34,522 bases of DNA from Flavobacterium sp. (GTDB lineage Bacteria > Bacteroidota > Bacteroidia > Flavobacteriales > Flavobacteriaceae). The notes under the pieces were generated by a model. The model saw only the letters and a program-made list of their open reading frames with translations. It was not told the origin of the DNA and searched no databases. The translations under genes and the position numbers were made by a program. Position 1 is the stretch's first letter. The number at the start of each line of letters is the position of its first letter. This document shows positions 17,001 to 28,400 of this stretch, in pieces. The stretch spans positions 1 to 34,522 of the forward strand of contig VEQT01000027.1 in the NCBI GenBank assembly GCA_018883065.1, given 5' to 3'.

Positions 17001-19293
17001 TGCGTTTGGAAACTACATAGTAGGGGATGATGATAGCGCAGGTGGCTTAGAGCCTCGTATGAGTGCTCTACTTACAGTGGGCGTTACATATACCTTGTAT
17101 TCAACTACATATAATAACTATGCGCCAAACTATTACTCTTACATATGGAACATTACACCGCCTGCTGGTGGAACAGCCCTTTTATTTGGCATTTCCCCAA
17201 TAGAATGGTATACAGTTGCAAGTGGAGGTACGCCAGTTGGGTCTGGTAGTCCATTTAACCCAGTAGGCGTTACAGGTTCTGGCGTTGATGGAGTAACTCC
17301 CGGAAATGTTACCTTCTATGCCGCTTGTGCATCAAACCCAACCTGTAGAACGTCTGCAGTTGTATCGGTTATCAATAGACCTGCATTTACTTTGCCGGCA
17401 AATGCTAATATTTGCCCCAATACAGGTGTATTATTACAAATACCAACCACTGCTGTAGGTACAACCTATACGTGGTCATCAAGTATATCGGGTACTTTGT
17501 TTACAAATGCAGCTTGTACCATTCCTTATGTGGCCGGTACTTCTACACCGTCAGTTTATTTGAATACTCCTGCAACAGCAACGGTTACTGCTACAGGAAC
17601 CAACACAGCGTCAGGTTGTTCAACGGTAGTAACCACAGTTCAGACGGTATTGCCTGCCAAAACATTTAATGGTACTGCATGGAGCGGAAATGCATTGCCG
17701 CCAACTGCTTCTGAGGGTATTGTAATTAATGGAGCAGGTAACTTTACATTAGGAAATGTAACCGGATGTTCTTGTACAGTTACATCGGGTAATCTTACCA
17801 TAACTGCAGGATCTACCATGACCCTTACCGATAAATTGACTGTAACCGCAGGAGGTTCATTAACTTTTGAAAATGGAGCAAGTTTATTGCAGGTTAATAA
17901 TGTGACCAATTCAGGAAATATAATTTACAAGCGAAACACAACAGGTATGTTGCGCTACGATTATACCTATTGGTCATCTCCAGTTCAGCCTCAAACCTTA
18001 TTTGCCTTATCTCCAAATACCTTGTCTGATAAATATTTTTGGTGGAATACGTCGATCTACAACTGGAATGCAGTAGCAGCTCCAGGAACTACTTTAATGG
18101 ATCCGGGAAGAGGTTATATTATTCGTGCGCCTCAAACGTTCAATATTTCTGGCGCAACGACCATCTATAACGCACAATTTACCGGAGTGCCAAACAACGG
18201 GAACTATACCGTAAACATTGCTGTAAATGGAGCTAATAATTTAAACTTAATTGGTAATCCTTATCCTTCAGCAATCAATGCCGATTTGTTTATGCTCAAC
18301 AACCCAACAACTTTGGGAACAGGTTCTACCATTTATTTATGGACACACAATTCTCCTTTTGCTAGTAATGTATATGTAGCCAACGATTATGCGGTCTACA
18401 ATTATACTGGGGGTACAGGTACAAGAGCAGCAATCAACCCTGGAATTAACACCTCCATTCCTTCTGGTAAAATAGCTGCAGGTCAATCGTTCTTTATAAA
18501 AGGAGCAGTTACCGGAACGGCCTTGTTTACCAATGCCATGCGTGTATCGGGTAACAACACCCAATTTTATAGAAACAACAGCATCGATAACGAGCCATTA
18601 ACCTCACCATTATCTGCTTTAGAAAAAAACAGAGTTTGGTTGGAATTAAAAAACAACCAAGGAGCTTACAAACAAATATTGGTCGGCTACATTGAGCAAG
18701 CAACCAATGCGTTTGACGACGGCTTTGATGGCGAAGTGTTAGAGGCAGGTAACTCAGTTCGTTTTTATTCGGTATTGGATTCGAAAAAATTAAGCATCCA
18801 AGGAAAAGCACTTCCGTTTTCTGAAACCGATCAAGTTCCGCTAGGATTCCATATTGAAGTGCCAGGTATATACGAAGTTGCACTAGCTCAATTTGATGGG
18901 TTATTTGAAAACCAAGCGGTGTACTTAGAAGATTTGGCTACACAAACTATCCATGATTTGCGTGCTAGTGCATACCAATTCTCGGCCGAGGCAGGAACAT
19001 TTGACACGCGTTTTGTGTTGCGTTTTCAAACTGCGCTCAACACCGAGGTGCCTGTAATTTCAGCCAATGATATTATTGCCTACAAAGACAATGGCACAAT
19101 TCATATTGTGTCCTCAAAAGCGGTATTGCAATCGGTACAAATTATTGATATAAGCGGTAGAACGCTTGCTTCAAAATCAAGACTCAATTCAAACACAACT
19201 GAATTTGATGGCTTGAATTTTGCTCAACAAGCCTTGCTGATTCAGGTCACTACTCAAGAAGGAATTGTAGTTACCAAGAAGCTCATGTTCTAA
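14032..19293 (+). CDS. Giant T9SS cargo protein 1 with type C-like sorting domain
   Basis: A 1753-residue exported surface or secreted protein. In order: signal peptide after a ~20-residue n-region (cleavage near residue 38); an N-terminal beta-sandwich domain (about 40-275); a fibronectin III-like domain (279-375); a jelly-roll/MAM-like domain (383-560); another fibronectin III-like domain (560-653); a CUB-like domain (about 659-801); an IPT/TIG domain (804-883); Cys-containing Ig-like regions (about 884-1200); a block with NLNLIGNPYPSAINADLF (about 1210-1423); and a C-terminal domain (about 1676-1753) ending VVTKKLMF. The GNPYPSAI block and tail resemble proteins annotated with a type C T9SS sorting signal, as I recall them. 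No catalytic domain is seen; adhesin is the likeliest role, by inference. Flanked by terminator-like hairpins on both sides. Confidence 0.85.
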   Translation: MITTLLKAKSDFFQELISSQAKLLFLVCTVLTIGSVQGQVNAYTFSASTVASYVPLTVAGGATEISWTNPVPTPSATLNWDNHTAATIPIGFNFNYNGTVYTSVNVSPNGFISFGATLPSVTNYNPIASVEGYNGAISVYGTNLRNNNVSIKYRTDLVARTLTVEFIGVRVNATGTTIAGTLNMQIVLNESGLIDMIYRPTTTPNTLNALTVLYGQIGLRGASNSDFLALSLPTAATLVWPVPPTTFPLGTTNNVTVATKSACISVPTKFTFTPPACIAPSGVTALPLTITHNSATISWTASANHSPNPAASNYQLYYSTTAVLPTAATTPQVTGIAGTTQNLTGLAPNTQYYVYVRSNCAATGAWSIAGIFTTRCTPVADPFVTGAPYEQDFEDSTPPYLPACNSTENLITPLPPYTGSPYATYWVNSDPTTPDWGFNTKHMRCTVLGGQNNNAYYYTEGISLSAGVTYRLEYAYGSSTQFLAIEQKMKVYVGTSPVQAAMSVVLVDHPSIKGGPFINVVDFTPSTSGTYYFGFQDYTPFTTGGTTLLDNVYLNVETCRPPADIVASTVTFSAATIFWDDSPSLPSNGYQYYVSSSPNPPSYGFPPTGSTGFNVTTANITNLTSSTTYYVWVRSNCNGLYSIWTPIPGVFTTLVQPAATVINLTAAQNNRFLYTCSASSGSATFFDSGSAGTDYANNESYTFTFFPSIPGAKIKASFSSFSTEDRWDGMSIYNGNSAAAALISSGLPAGFNTTTCPAGSFYGTNSPGNIYSTAADGSLTFVFSSDFIITRPGWAATITCETVPTITSFTPVNNNCQSGTLITLTGTNFVNITNVTIGGVSAVYNVVNSTTMQVTLPATATSGPIVVSSATASGTSLTNFTVLAPPPTGVLGSTICPGNPAALTSTTNCSGFVNPVSTISGSWSASDPIAPRQNGSANSPSCSYSGTQVGYTRIDFQVSQTGVYTFEMVQNAAYDGMGYITSGAFVAGSCAFGNYIVGDDDSAGGLEPRMSALLTVGVTYTLYSTTYNNYAPNYYSYIWNITPPAGGTALLFGISPIEWYTVASGGTPVGSGSPFNPVGVTGSGVDGVTPGNVTFYAACASNPTCRTSAVVSVINRPAFTLPANANICPNTGVLLQIPTTAVGTTYTWSSSISGTLFTNAACTIPYVAGTSTPSVYLNTPATATVTATGTNTASGCSTVVTTVQTVLPAKTFNGTAWSGNALPPTASEGIVINGAGNFTLGNVTGCSCTVTSGNLTITAGSTMTLTDKLTVTAGGSLTFENGASLLQVNNVTNSGNIIYKRNTTGMLRYDYTYWSSPVQPQTLFALSPNTLSDKYFWWNTSIYNWNAVAAPGTTLMDPGRGYIIRAPQTFNISGATTIYNAQFTGVPNNGNYTVNIAVNGANNLNLIGNPYPSAINADLFMLNNPTTLGTGSTIYLWTHNSPFASNVYVANDYAVYNYTGGTGTRAAINPGINTSIPSGKIAAGQSFFIKGAVTGTALFTNAMRVSGNNTQFYRNNSIDNEPLTSPLSALEKNRVWLELKNNQGAYKQILVGYIEQATNAFDDGFDGEVLEAGNSVRFYSVLDSKKLSIQGKALPFSETDQVPLGFHIEVPGIYEVALAQFDGLFENQAVYLEDLATQTIHDLRASAYQFSAEAGTFDTRFVLRFQTALNTEVPVISANDIIAYKDNGTIHIVSSKAVLQSVQIIDISGRTLASKSRLNSNTTEFDGLNFAQQALLIQVTTQEGIVVTKKLMF

Positions 19294-19317
19294 AATTATT
19301 TTTAAGTTATTTTTTAC

Positions 19318-19343
19318 AAGCAGCTTATTCCCCTAAGCTGCTT
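19318..19343 (+). terminator. Hairpin after giant protein 1 gene
   Basis: AAGCAGCTTA and TAAGCTGCTT form a perfect 10-bp stem around TTCCCC. The T run follows only after about 15 more bases (19360-19368), so this is an imperfect terminator. It lies 24 bases after the stop codon. Confidence 0.6.
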
Positions 19344-19370
19344 TAGGTGTCTTTGGTCGTTTTTTTTTGC

Positions 19371-19380
19371 ATTTTATCGA
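19371..19380. promoter_or_regulatory. Inverted copy of the TCGATAAAAT motif before giant gene 2
   Basis: ATTTTATCGA is the exact reverse complement of TCGATAAAAT at 13942-13951 in front of giant gene 1. It lies about 80 bases before the ATG of giant gene 2. Too short to be significant alone. Confidence 0.25.
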
Positions 19381-19456
19381 TTAATGCGACTCGTTTGTTA
19401 GTAAAACATTAAAACTCTATATATTAACCTAATTATTTAACCCAATTTTATTTATT

Positions 19457-22400
19457 ATGATCAGAAACTACAATTCTTTAAGTTCCGGTTGTTTACCAGA
19501 ACTTAAAAATCGAGAGCCTGATGTAATTGAGAAAAAAACCTCAATTACAACAGGATTTCGAACGTGGCTCGCTATGATTTTTATGGTATTGACATCTTTG
19601 TCAGCTACTGATATCATAGCCCAAGTTAATGCTACTTACAATTTTAACGCAAATGCTACTGGTTGGACTGGTGACATTACAAGGACTACTTCAACTACTG
19701 CTTGTGGAAGTGCTTCGATGCGAAAAAACATGTACAGTACTGTAACTACCGGTAACATGGTATCACCTTTGGTGGGTACAAGTAATGGCGGTGGCATTAC
19801 GTTGACCTATTATTACAAAGTGGCCAACTGGAGTGCAAATACTGTTGGAACTCCCAATACTTGGGGAAGTTTTAATGTACAATATGGTGCATCAGCTTCA
19901 GGTCCTTGGACAACAGTTCAGACCATCGATGCAACAAATCATATTGTATCTGGAACATGTGCCAACAAAACCGTCACATTTACCGCACCAGCGGGCCCTT
20001 TGTATTTAAAATGGGATGCCTTTTGGTCTACTTCAGGAGATTACTACATTAATTTTGATAACGTTGTAGCTGTTGAAGCATTGCCAGCATGTTCTGGAAC
20101 TCCAGTAGCAGGAACTGCTTCACCTGCATTACAAAATATTTGTCCAGGAAGTACGCCTGCTGCTTTGTCTTTAACAGGTGCATCTTCAGGAGTAACGGGT
20201 TTAACTTACCAATGGGAGCAATCTACCGATGGAGGTTCAAACTACATTAACGTGTCTACTGGTACTGGAGCTACTTCTGCTTCTTACACTCCCGCAACGT
20301 TTGGTGGATCAACTGTATTGTACCGTTGCAAAGTAACGTGTGCAAATAGTGCGGAGTTTGCCTATTCTGCTCCAGCCACAGTTGCTCCACCCGCTACACC
20401 GGCCACGCAGGTGTCAAATGCGGTTTCTTCTGCAGTAACATTTACGAGCTTTAATTTAGCTTGGACGAATGGAAATGGCGCAAGAAGAGTAGTAATTTTA
20501 AGTCCATCTGCAATTACAGATCCAGTGGATGGTTCTGCAGCTGCATTAGTAGCCAACGCTGCCTATGCTGGTTCAGGTCAACAAATCATGTATGATGGTA
20601 CAGGAACATCTGTTGCCATTTCAGGTTTAACATGTGGTACAACCTACAATGTTAAAGTATATGAATACTTACAATGTGGGTCTGTAGCTCCATTTGATTT
20701 TTATTACAACGTTACCAATGGAACAAATGCAATAACTGTAACAACTACAGCACCTGCTTTAGCAACTTTGCCTGCAAACAATAATTTTGCTGGTTTTACA
20801 GGTTCTAACTTGGCTACGGTTTTTCCGGGCTGGAGTGAAGCAGCAGGTACGGCTCAAAATTTAAATCCTACTGGATCTACATCTGTATGGGGCAGCTCAA
20901 CTAGTTTTGCTGGACAAACAACAGCTAGAGTAAATTTAGTTGGAACCACAGTAAATGCATGGATAATTAGTCCAAAGATTAGTTTAACTGCAAATAGTAG
21001 AATTAAGTTTAAAGCTGCAATCACTGATACATTCTCAGCTCTTGCTGATGTGGCAGGGATGCAGGGGACTGACGATAAAGTAAAAGTGTTAATTTCAACA
21101 GATGGTTGTGCAACCACTTGGACTCCACTGTACACTTTTGAGGCATCAAACACAACTACGCTTACAAATGCCTTACAAGATTTTGTTTTAGACTTATCTG
21201 CCTATACTGGTCAATCAGTTCAATTGGCATTTCAAGCCACAGATGGTCCAATTGATGACGTACCTAGCTACGACTTTCACATTGGAGGTATAAAAATTGA
21301 ATTAATACCTTCCTGTGAAGCTCCAACGGCTTTGGTTTTGTCTAGTCAAAACTTAAACACGTTAACAGCTAACGTATCATGGACCGCTTCAACTACTAAT
21401 CCGGCTAATGGTTACGAATATATTTATTCTACAACCAATACGGCTCCAGCAGTAGATGCAACGCCATCCGGTACAGTTGCCGCTGGTGTAACAACAGCCT
21501 CTTTTACTGGCTTAACTCTTGACACTAACTACTTCTGGTGGGTGCGTGCCAACTGTGATGGCGTAGATAAATCTGTTTGGGAAGCGGGATCTACTATCCG
21601 TTTGGGATATTGTATTCCTGTAACTTCATCGGGTTGTACCGATGGGGACGTAATTGCACGTGTAACCTTAAATACTCTAGACAACAACTCAGGCACTGGC
21701 TGTCCGAGTGGTACTTTGGGTTATTCTAACTACACGGCCGATCCTGCTTTAACGACCACATTACAAGCCGGTTCATCTTACAACTGTACTGTTTATGCTG
21801 GACAATATTCAGAAGGATATGCCGCCTGGATTGACTACAATGACGACGGTACTTTTGACAACGCAACAGAGCGTATTGGTTTCTCAAACGGTCAAGTTAC
21901 AGGTAGTGGTGCTGTGGGTGTACTTGGTTCATCTGCCTCTTTCCCTATTGCCGTATCGTGTAACCCACCTCTAGGAACTCACCGTTTACGTGTGCGTGCG
22001 ATGTATAACACAAACGGTTCTGCTGTTACACCATGTACGAATAATTCATTTGGTGAGACAGAAGATTATGTAGTAACGATTACTGCTGCTGTGGCTTGTC
22101 CACAACCTTTAGCGTTAACAGCTGCCAACGCAACTCAAGTGAGCGCTGATCTTTCATGGTCAGTAGGTTGCGAGGAAACTGCTTGGGAAGTAGCAGTGCA
22201 AACTATCGGTTCTGGTGTTCCAACTGGATCAGGAGTGGCTGTAACAGCTACCAACTATGCGGTTACAGGATTAACTGCTGGTACGCTTTACGAGTACTAT
22301 GTGCGCGGTAATTGCCAAGGCAATGGCTATTCAGCTTGGTCTGGACCATACGTGTTTAGCCCACCAGCATGTACTACCTTGGTTAGTCCTACACAAGGTC

Positions 22401-25400
22401 AGACCGGTTTAGTAATTGCAGGAGGTGCTGCTCAACTTACATGGACTGCAGCTGCCGGTGCAACATCGTATGATGTATATTTGGGAACGCAAGCAGGAAC
22501 AACAACTTTGTTGGGTAATATAGTAGGAACAACTGTAGGTATTACAGGAATGTTGTATGCTACTACTTATTTCTGGAAAATTGTACCTAAAAACAACAGT
22601 GGTGATGCAGTAGGATGCAGCGAGTGGAGTTTTACTACCGAGGCATTGCCTGCTTTTGATATTTGTTCTGGTGCAATTGATCTTACTGGATTAACTTCTC
22701 CAGTAACCGGAGCAACTACAGGTTTAACTGATAATTATACGCCAAGTTGTGCTACAACTTTTTCACCTGCAGCACCAGACGCGTATTACAAAATTACAGT
22801 ACCGGAAGGATTTACTTTAAGTATTCGAAATACAGTGAGTAGTTATGATAATGCCAACTCATTGTTATATGGTTCTTGTGGATCATTAACTCAAGTTTCT
22901 TGTTTGGATCCAGATACTACTGCTCAAACATGGACCAATAATACTGGTTCAACGCAAACTGCCTATTGGATTCAAGACGGATGGAGTACAGGTGCAGGTA
23001 CCTTTACCTTGGCCTGGACGCTTACACCACCACCTACAACAATAACTAGCTTTTCACCACTTGAAGTGTGTGGAAGTGCAGGTGGTGAAACGGTAACCAT
23101 TACAGGTTTGGCCTTTACCGGTTCGACTGCGGTTCGTTTTAATGGTGTAGATGCGGCTTCGTTTACTGTAGATAGCAACACGTCTATTTCAGCTGTTTTA
23201 CCAGCAGGAGTAACTAGTGGTGTGGTAACAGTAGTTGGTCCAAATACTACAGGTAACAGTTCGGCTACATTAACCATTAAACCAGTTCCAACTGTTGAGG
23301 AAATTACAGGTGACCCCTCTGTTTGTATACCAACTGTATTGACTTTGCAAAACGCAACACCACTGGGAACATGGTCAACATCTGACTCTGCAATTGCTAC
23401 AGTATCAGCAGCAGGAGATGTTACACCAATTTCAAATGGTAACGTTACTATATATTACGCTGTAACAGATTTAGGTTGTACAACAACTAAAACAATTAAT
23501 GTTGCTGTAAATGCACCTATTGTGTTGTCAAATGAAACAGTTTCTCAAACAGTTGTAACGGGTAATAACACATCGTTTACACTTACTGCTACTGGAACAG
23601 GAAATCCAACTGAGTACCAATGGCAATCAAGCTTAGATGGAGATGTGTGGACAAATATTGTGGCTTCAGCTGTTTACAGCAATGAAACTACCAATACTTT
23701 AACCATAACGGCAGCTCCTGCTGAAATAAGTGGTACTTTATACCAATGTATTGTAACTGGAGTTTGTGGTTCGGTTACGTCAGCTCCTGCATTCATTCTT
23801 GTTGGGGATACTGGGATAGATACACAACCTGCCAATCAATCAATTTGTGATGCTGGTGCAGGGACAGCCTCTTTCTCAGTAGTTGCATCTGCTGATGTAA
23901 CAACCTACCAATGGTATGAAGACCAAGGTGGAGACAACTGGACTATTATTTCTGATGGTGGTATCTATTCTGGTGCTACTTCGGCTACTTTAACTTTGTC
24001 AGGTTTGACAATTGCAAACAACAGCTGGAAATACAAATGTTTGGTTACAGGTATTGTTTCTGTAGAATCAAACCCTGCAACTTTAACTGTAGTACAATCG
24101 CCAAGTGTTACTGCTTCTGCTGCAAATGCATCAGTATGTAGTACAGGAGGTTCAGCAACTTTTGCTGTAACGGCTGCTAATGCATCTGCTTATGCATGGC
24201 AGTATAGTACTTCGGCTTCTGGTCCATGGGCTGATGTTGCCAACAGTACGCCAGCAGGTGTAACTTATGCTGGAGCTGCAACTGCATCTTTGTCAGTTAC
24301 AACTACTGCTGCTACACCGGTTGCTTCTTATTTCTATCAAGTAGTAGTGTCAGGTATTTCGCCTTGTGGTACAACTACTTCAGCAGTTGCTGAATTGTCT
24401 ATTAACAATCCAACAATTTCTACTCAACCAGCAGCAGCTTCAACTGTAGCAGGTAATACAGCTACATTTACTGCTGTAACTGCTGCTCCTGGAGCAACCT
24501 ACCAATGGCAACGTTCGGCTACTTTGGCTGGAACTTATGCTAATGTGGTTGATGCTACACCAGCAAATGTTACCTACACAGGTGCAACTTCGGCTGCATT
24601 AGGAGTAGTAACCTCACCTATCATGGCTGCATCAACAGCAAACTTCTATAGAGTGGTGGTTACCTCAAACGGATGTAGTGTAACTTCTACAGCCGCGCAA
24701 TTAACAGTAACTACTTATTGTGCTTCTGCTGCAAGTTCTACAGGAGATGAAGAAATTACAAATGTTACGTTTGGCACACTAAACAATACTACTGCCTGTG
24801 CTTCATTAGTAGGAACTCAAGGTACTGGTTCAGGTACAGCCGATTTGTATTCTAATTTTAGAGCAGCCGTTCCGGCACCTTCTATCAATGCAGGTCAAAC
24901 CATTCCAATTTCTGTAGATGTAACACTTTGTGCTGGTGGTTCATATAGTTCACAAGTAAATGCTTACTTTGACTGGAACCAAAACGGCGTGTTAACCGAT
25001 GCAGGTGAGTCATATGTTTTATGGGCTTATGCAAGTGGTACAACACGAACCATTACTTCATCTATTGCCGTTCCAGCAACTGCTTTGGCCGGTAATACTA
25101 TTATGCGTATTGTGTGTAAAGAAGCTGCTATTACAGGTCCTTGTCAGGTTTCTTCTTGGGGAGAAACAGAAGACTATACGGTTTCAGTAATTCCTGCACC
25201 AGTTTGTACAGGTACTCCTGTAGCCGGTACAATTACTAGCCCAAACAGTGGAGTATGTGCTGGTACAACAGCTGCTTTAACCTTGACTGGGTATTCTGCG
25301 GGTGTAATTGGATTAAACTTCCAATGGTACGGTCGTGCCTTGAGTGGTTCATTTGCAGCAATCTCTGGCGCAACTTCACCAACTTACACTACAACTGCTT

Positions 25401-28400
25401 TAACTGAAGCTTCTGAGTTTTACTGTACCGTAACTTGTTCTACAAGTTCAGAAACAGCTACTTCTCCAACATTTGGTGTAGCCGTTAACTTGTGTGAGTA
25501 TGCAATTACTAAAAATGCAATTACCTACAACTCAATTATGAGTACAGGTTCTACTTATACATCATTATCAAGTGCGGATGATGGTTTAACAAATACCGTA
25601 AGTTTAGCAGGTACAACCTTCAAGTACAACGGTGCTGCCGTAACGGGCTTCTATGCTACCTCTAACGGTTGGATGACCTTCAACACTACGCAAACAGGTT
25701 CAACATATATCAACAACCTAACATCTACTGGCCAAAACAATGTATTGGCTCCATTCTGGGATGATTTGGTTATTCAAGGAAACAACTTGGCTAACTTGAA
25801 TACGTCTATGAAGTACAAAGTAATTGGTACATTGGGTAGCGGTTCGGCTGATATTGTGATCGAATGGGCTGAGATGGAGAAATTCTCTTATGCAGATCCA
25901 AACCTAAACTTCCAAGTGGTATTGCACGAAAGTGACAACTCCATTGATTTCAACTACGGTAACATGCAGTTGTTTAATGGAGCGACCAACAATACTTCTT
26001 CAGGTTATTGGTCATACTCTGTGGGTATGAACGGTACGTCGCCAGGAACGGCTTCATTTGTAAATCGTTTGATTTTACAATACGCCAATTCAAGCAATTT
26101 TGGAACAGCCAACAATACAACTTTGAAAAACTCACCTGATTGTAGTTCTCAATTGCGTTTTGTTCCAGCGGCTGCTACTACAAGTGGTGCGGCACCTTCT
26201 CTTATTCCTTCGAATAATGAGATTGCTAATGCTATTGTAATACCTGTTAACAGCGATCCATGTGCTTCTATCTGTGGTAATGTTTACAACAGTAAAAATG
26301 CTACAGCTTCGGCTGGTATGACGGCATGTAATGCTGCTACACCAGGAACAGCTGATGATGATGTGTTCTTCAAGTTTACAACCAACAGTACCATCACCAA
26401 CTATAGAATTGATGTACAAGCATCAACCAACTACAGAGCGGTTGTTCAAGTATTGGATGCTTCGTTTGTACCTGTAGGTTGTTACAACACAGCTACTGCA
26501 GGTCTTACACAAGCGGTTGCTTCAATTACCTTAAACACGTCAACTGATTACTACTTGAGAATCTATGATTCTGCTGCTGGTCAAGCCGGTGGTGCCTCAG
26601 GAAGTGGTGAGTTCGGACTTTGTGTGAGTCAAATTTTACCTCCGCCAGCGTATGATGAGCCTGCAGGTGCAATTGAGTTAACCGTAAACACAGCCTGTAC
26701 ACCCGTTAACAGCACAACCAACGAAGTGCTAAGATGTACAGCTACTCCTGGTGTTCAAGTGTGTTCGGCCGCTACAGCAGGTACGCCTGATGATGACGTG
26801 TGGTATAAATTTACTACACCAGCCAACACAACAAACGTGGCATACACGTTTAGAGTACAAGGAGTTTCTACCTACAATGCCGTAATGCAAATTTTTGCAG
26901 GAACACCAAGTTCAGCAAATGCTTTGGCTTGTTTGAATGCAACAAATAATGGTGGTTTGGAGACTTATACTTCAACAACATTATTACCAAGTACGGATTA
27001 CTATGTGAGAGTTTACCACTCTGGTAGTGGAGCGGCAAACGGAAACTTTAATATTTGTGTTTCTGCCGCTGCGCCAAGTTGCGTAAGTGCACCAATTGCT
27101 CCAGCTACTGCAGGTGTAGTTTGTGCTTCAACGGCTGCTACAACATTGTCTTGGGCTGCTACAGCAAGTGCTGCAACCTACGATGTGTATTTTGATGCTG
27201 GAAACTCAGCTACAACTTTAGTTTCTGCTGATCAAACCGCATTGACATATGATACAGCTGTTTTAGCTCCTGGAACGTACACTTGGAAAGTGGTGCCTAA
27301 AAATGCTTACGCATCTGCACCAACTTGTTCAGAGTTTACCTTTACAGTAAATGCTAACGTTACCTATTACTTAGATAACGATGGTGACGGATACGGTTTA
27401 CAAAATGTAACTCAAGTATCTTGTACAGGTGCTCCTGCAGGTTATGGACCAAACTTTGGTGACTGTAACGACTTAGTTGCAGCGATCAATCCTGGACAAA
27501 CCGAGGTCTTGTATAACGGTTTTGATGACAACTGTGATGGACAATTAGACGAAGGATTCCAATTGACCACTACTTTACAATCTGTATCTTGTGGTGCTAC
27601 CTTGCCTTCTATGGGATCATTGATTTATGCTAACATCAACAATACGGCAAGTGGATACCGCTTTAGAGTGGTAAACAACACGACTGGTGCGATTCAAACA
27701 ATCAACAGAAGCTTCCACTGGTTTGCTTTGAACATGTTGGCTAATTATGATTACGCTACCACCTATACTATTTCTGTTGAATTACAGAAAGCCGGTATCT
27801 GGTTGGGTTACTATGGATCAACTTGTGAGGTATCCTCGCCAGCTGTATTGTCTCCAACAGGTGCATTACAAGTAAATCCAGCACAGTGTGGAGCTACTTT
27901 ACCAAGCATTGGTACCGTAATTGCCACTACGCCATTAAGCGGAGCAACCGGTTATAGATTCAGAGTAACTGATGTTACGCCTGGAGCAACTGGTGACAAC
28001 TTAATTCAAGTGAAAGACCGTTCATACCACTGGTTTACTTTACCAATGTTAAGCCGTTTCAACTATGGTTCTACGTACTTGGTTGAAGTAGCGGTGAAAA
28101 CTACTGCAGGTTATTCTGCGTATGGTTCAGCTTGTACGGTTATCTCTCCAGCCGTTCCAACCTTGGTTGACTGTGGTGGAGTAATCGCAACTGATTACAG
28201 CTTGGTGAGAACTACGCCGTTGAACTCTATTTCACAGTATCGTTTCCAAGTGACTAGAGTGTCTGACCAATCGGCAGTTACTTTTGACACCAACAAGCAT
28301 TGGTTCTCATTCCGTGTAAATGTTCCAGGATTTACTTCAGGGGCAGATTATTCGGTAAGAATTGCCGTAATGACAGCAGGAACATGGTCTCCATTTGGTG

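Noticed and set aside
17412..18883. Open frames of 75-118 codons inside giant gene 1, both strands
   Set aside because: Shadow frames of a long Thr/Ser/Asn-rich coding region.
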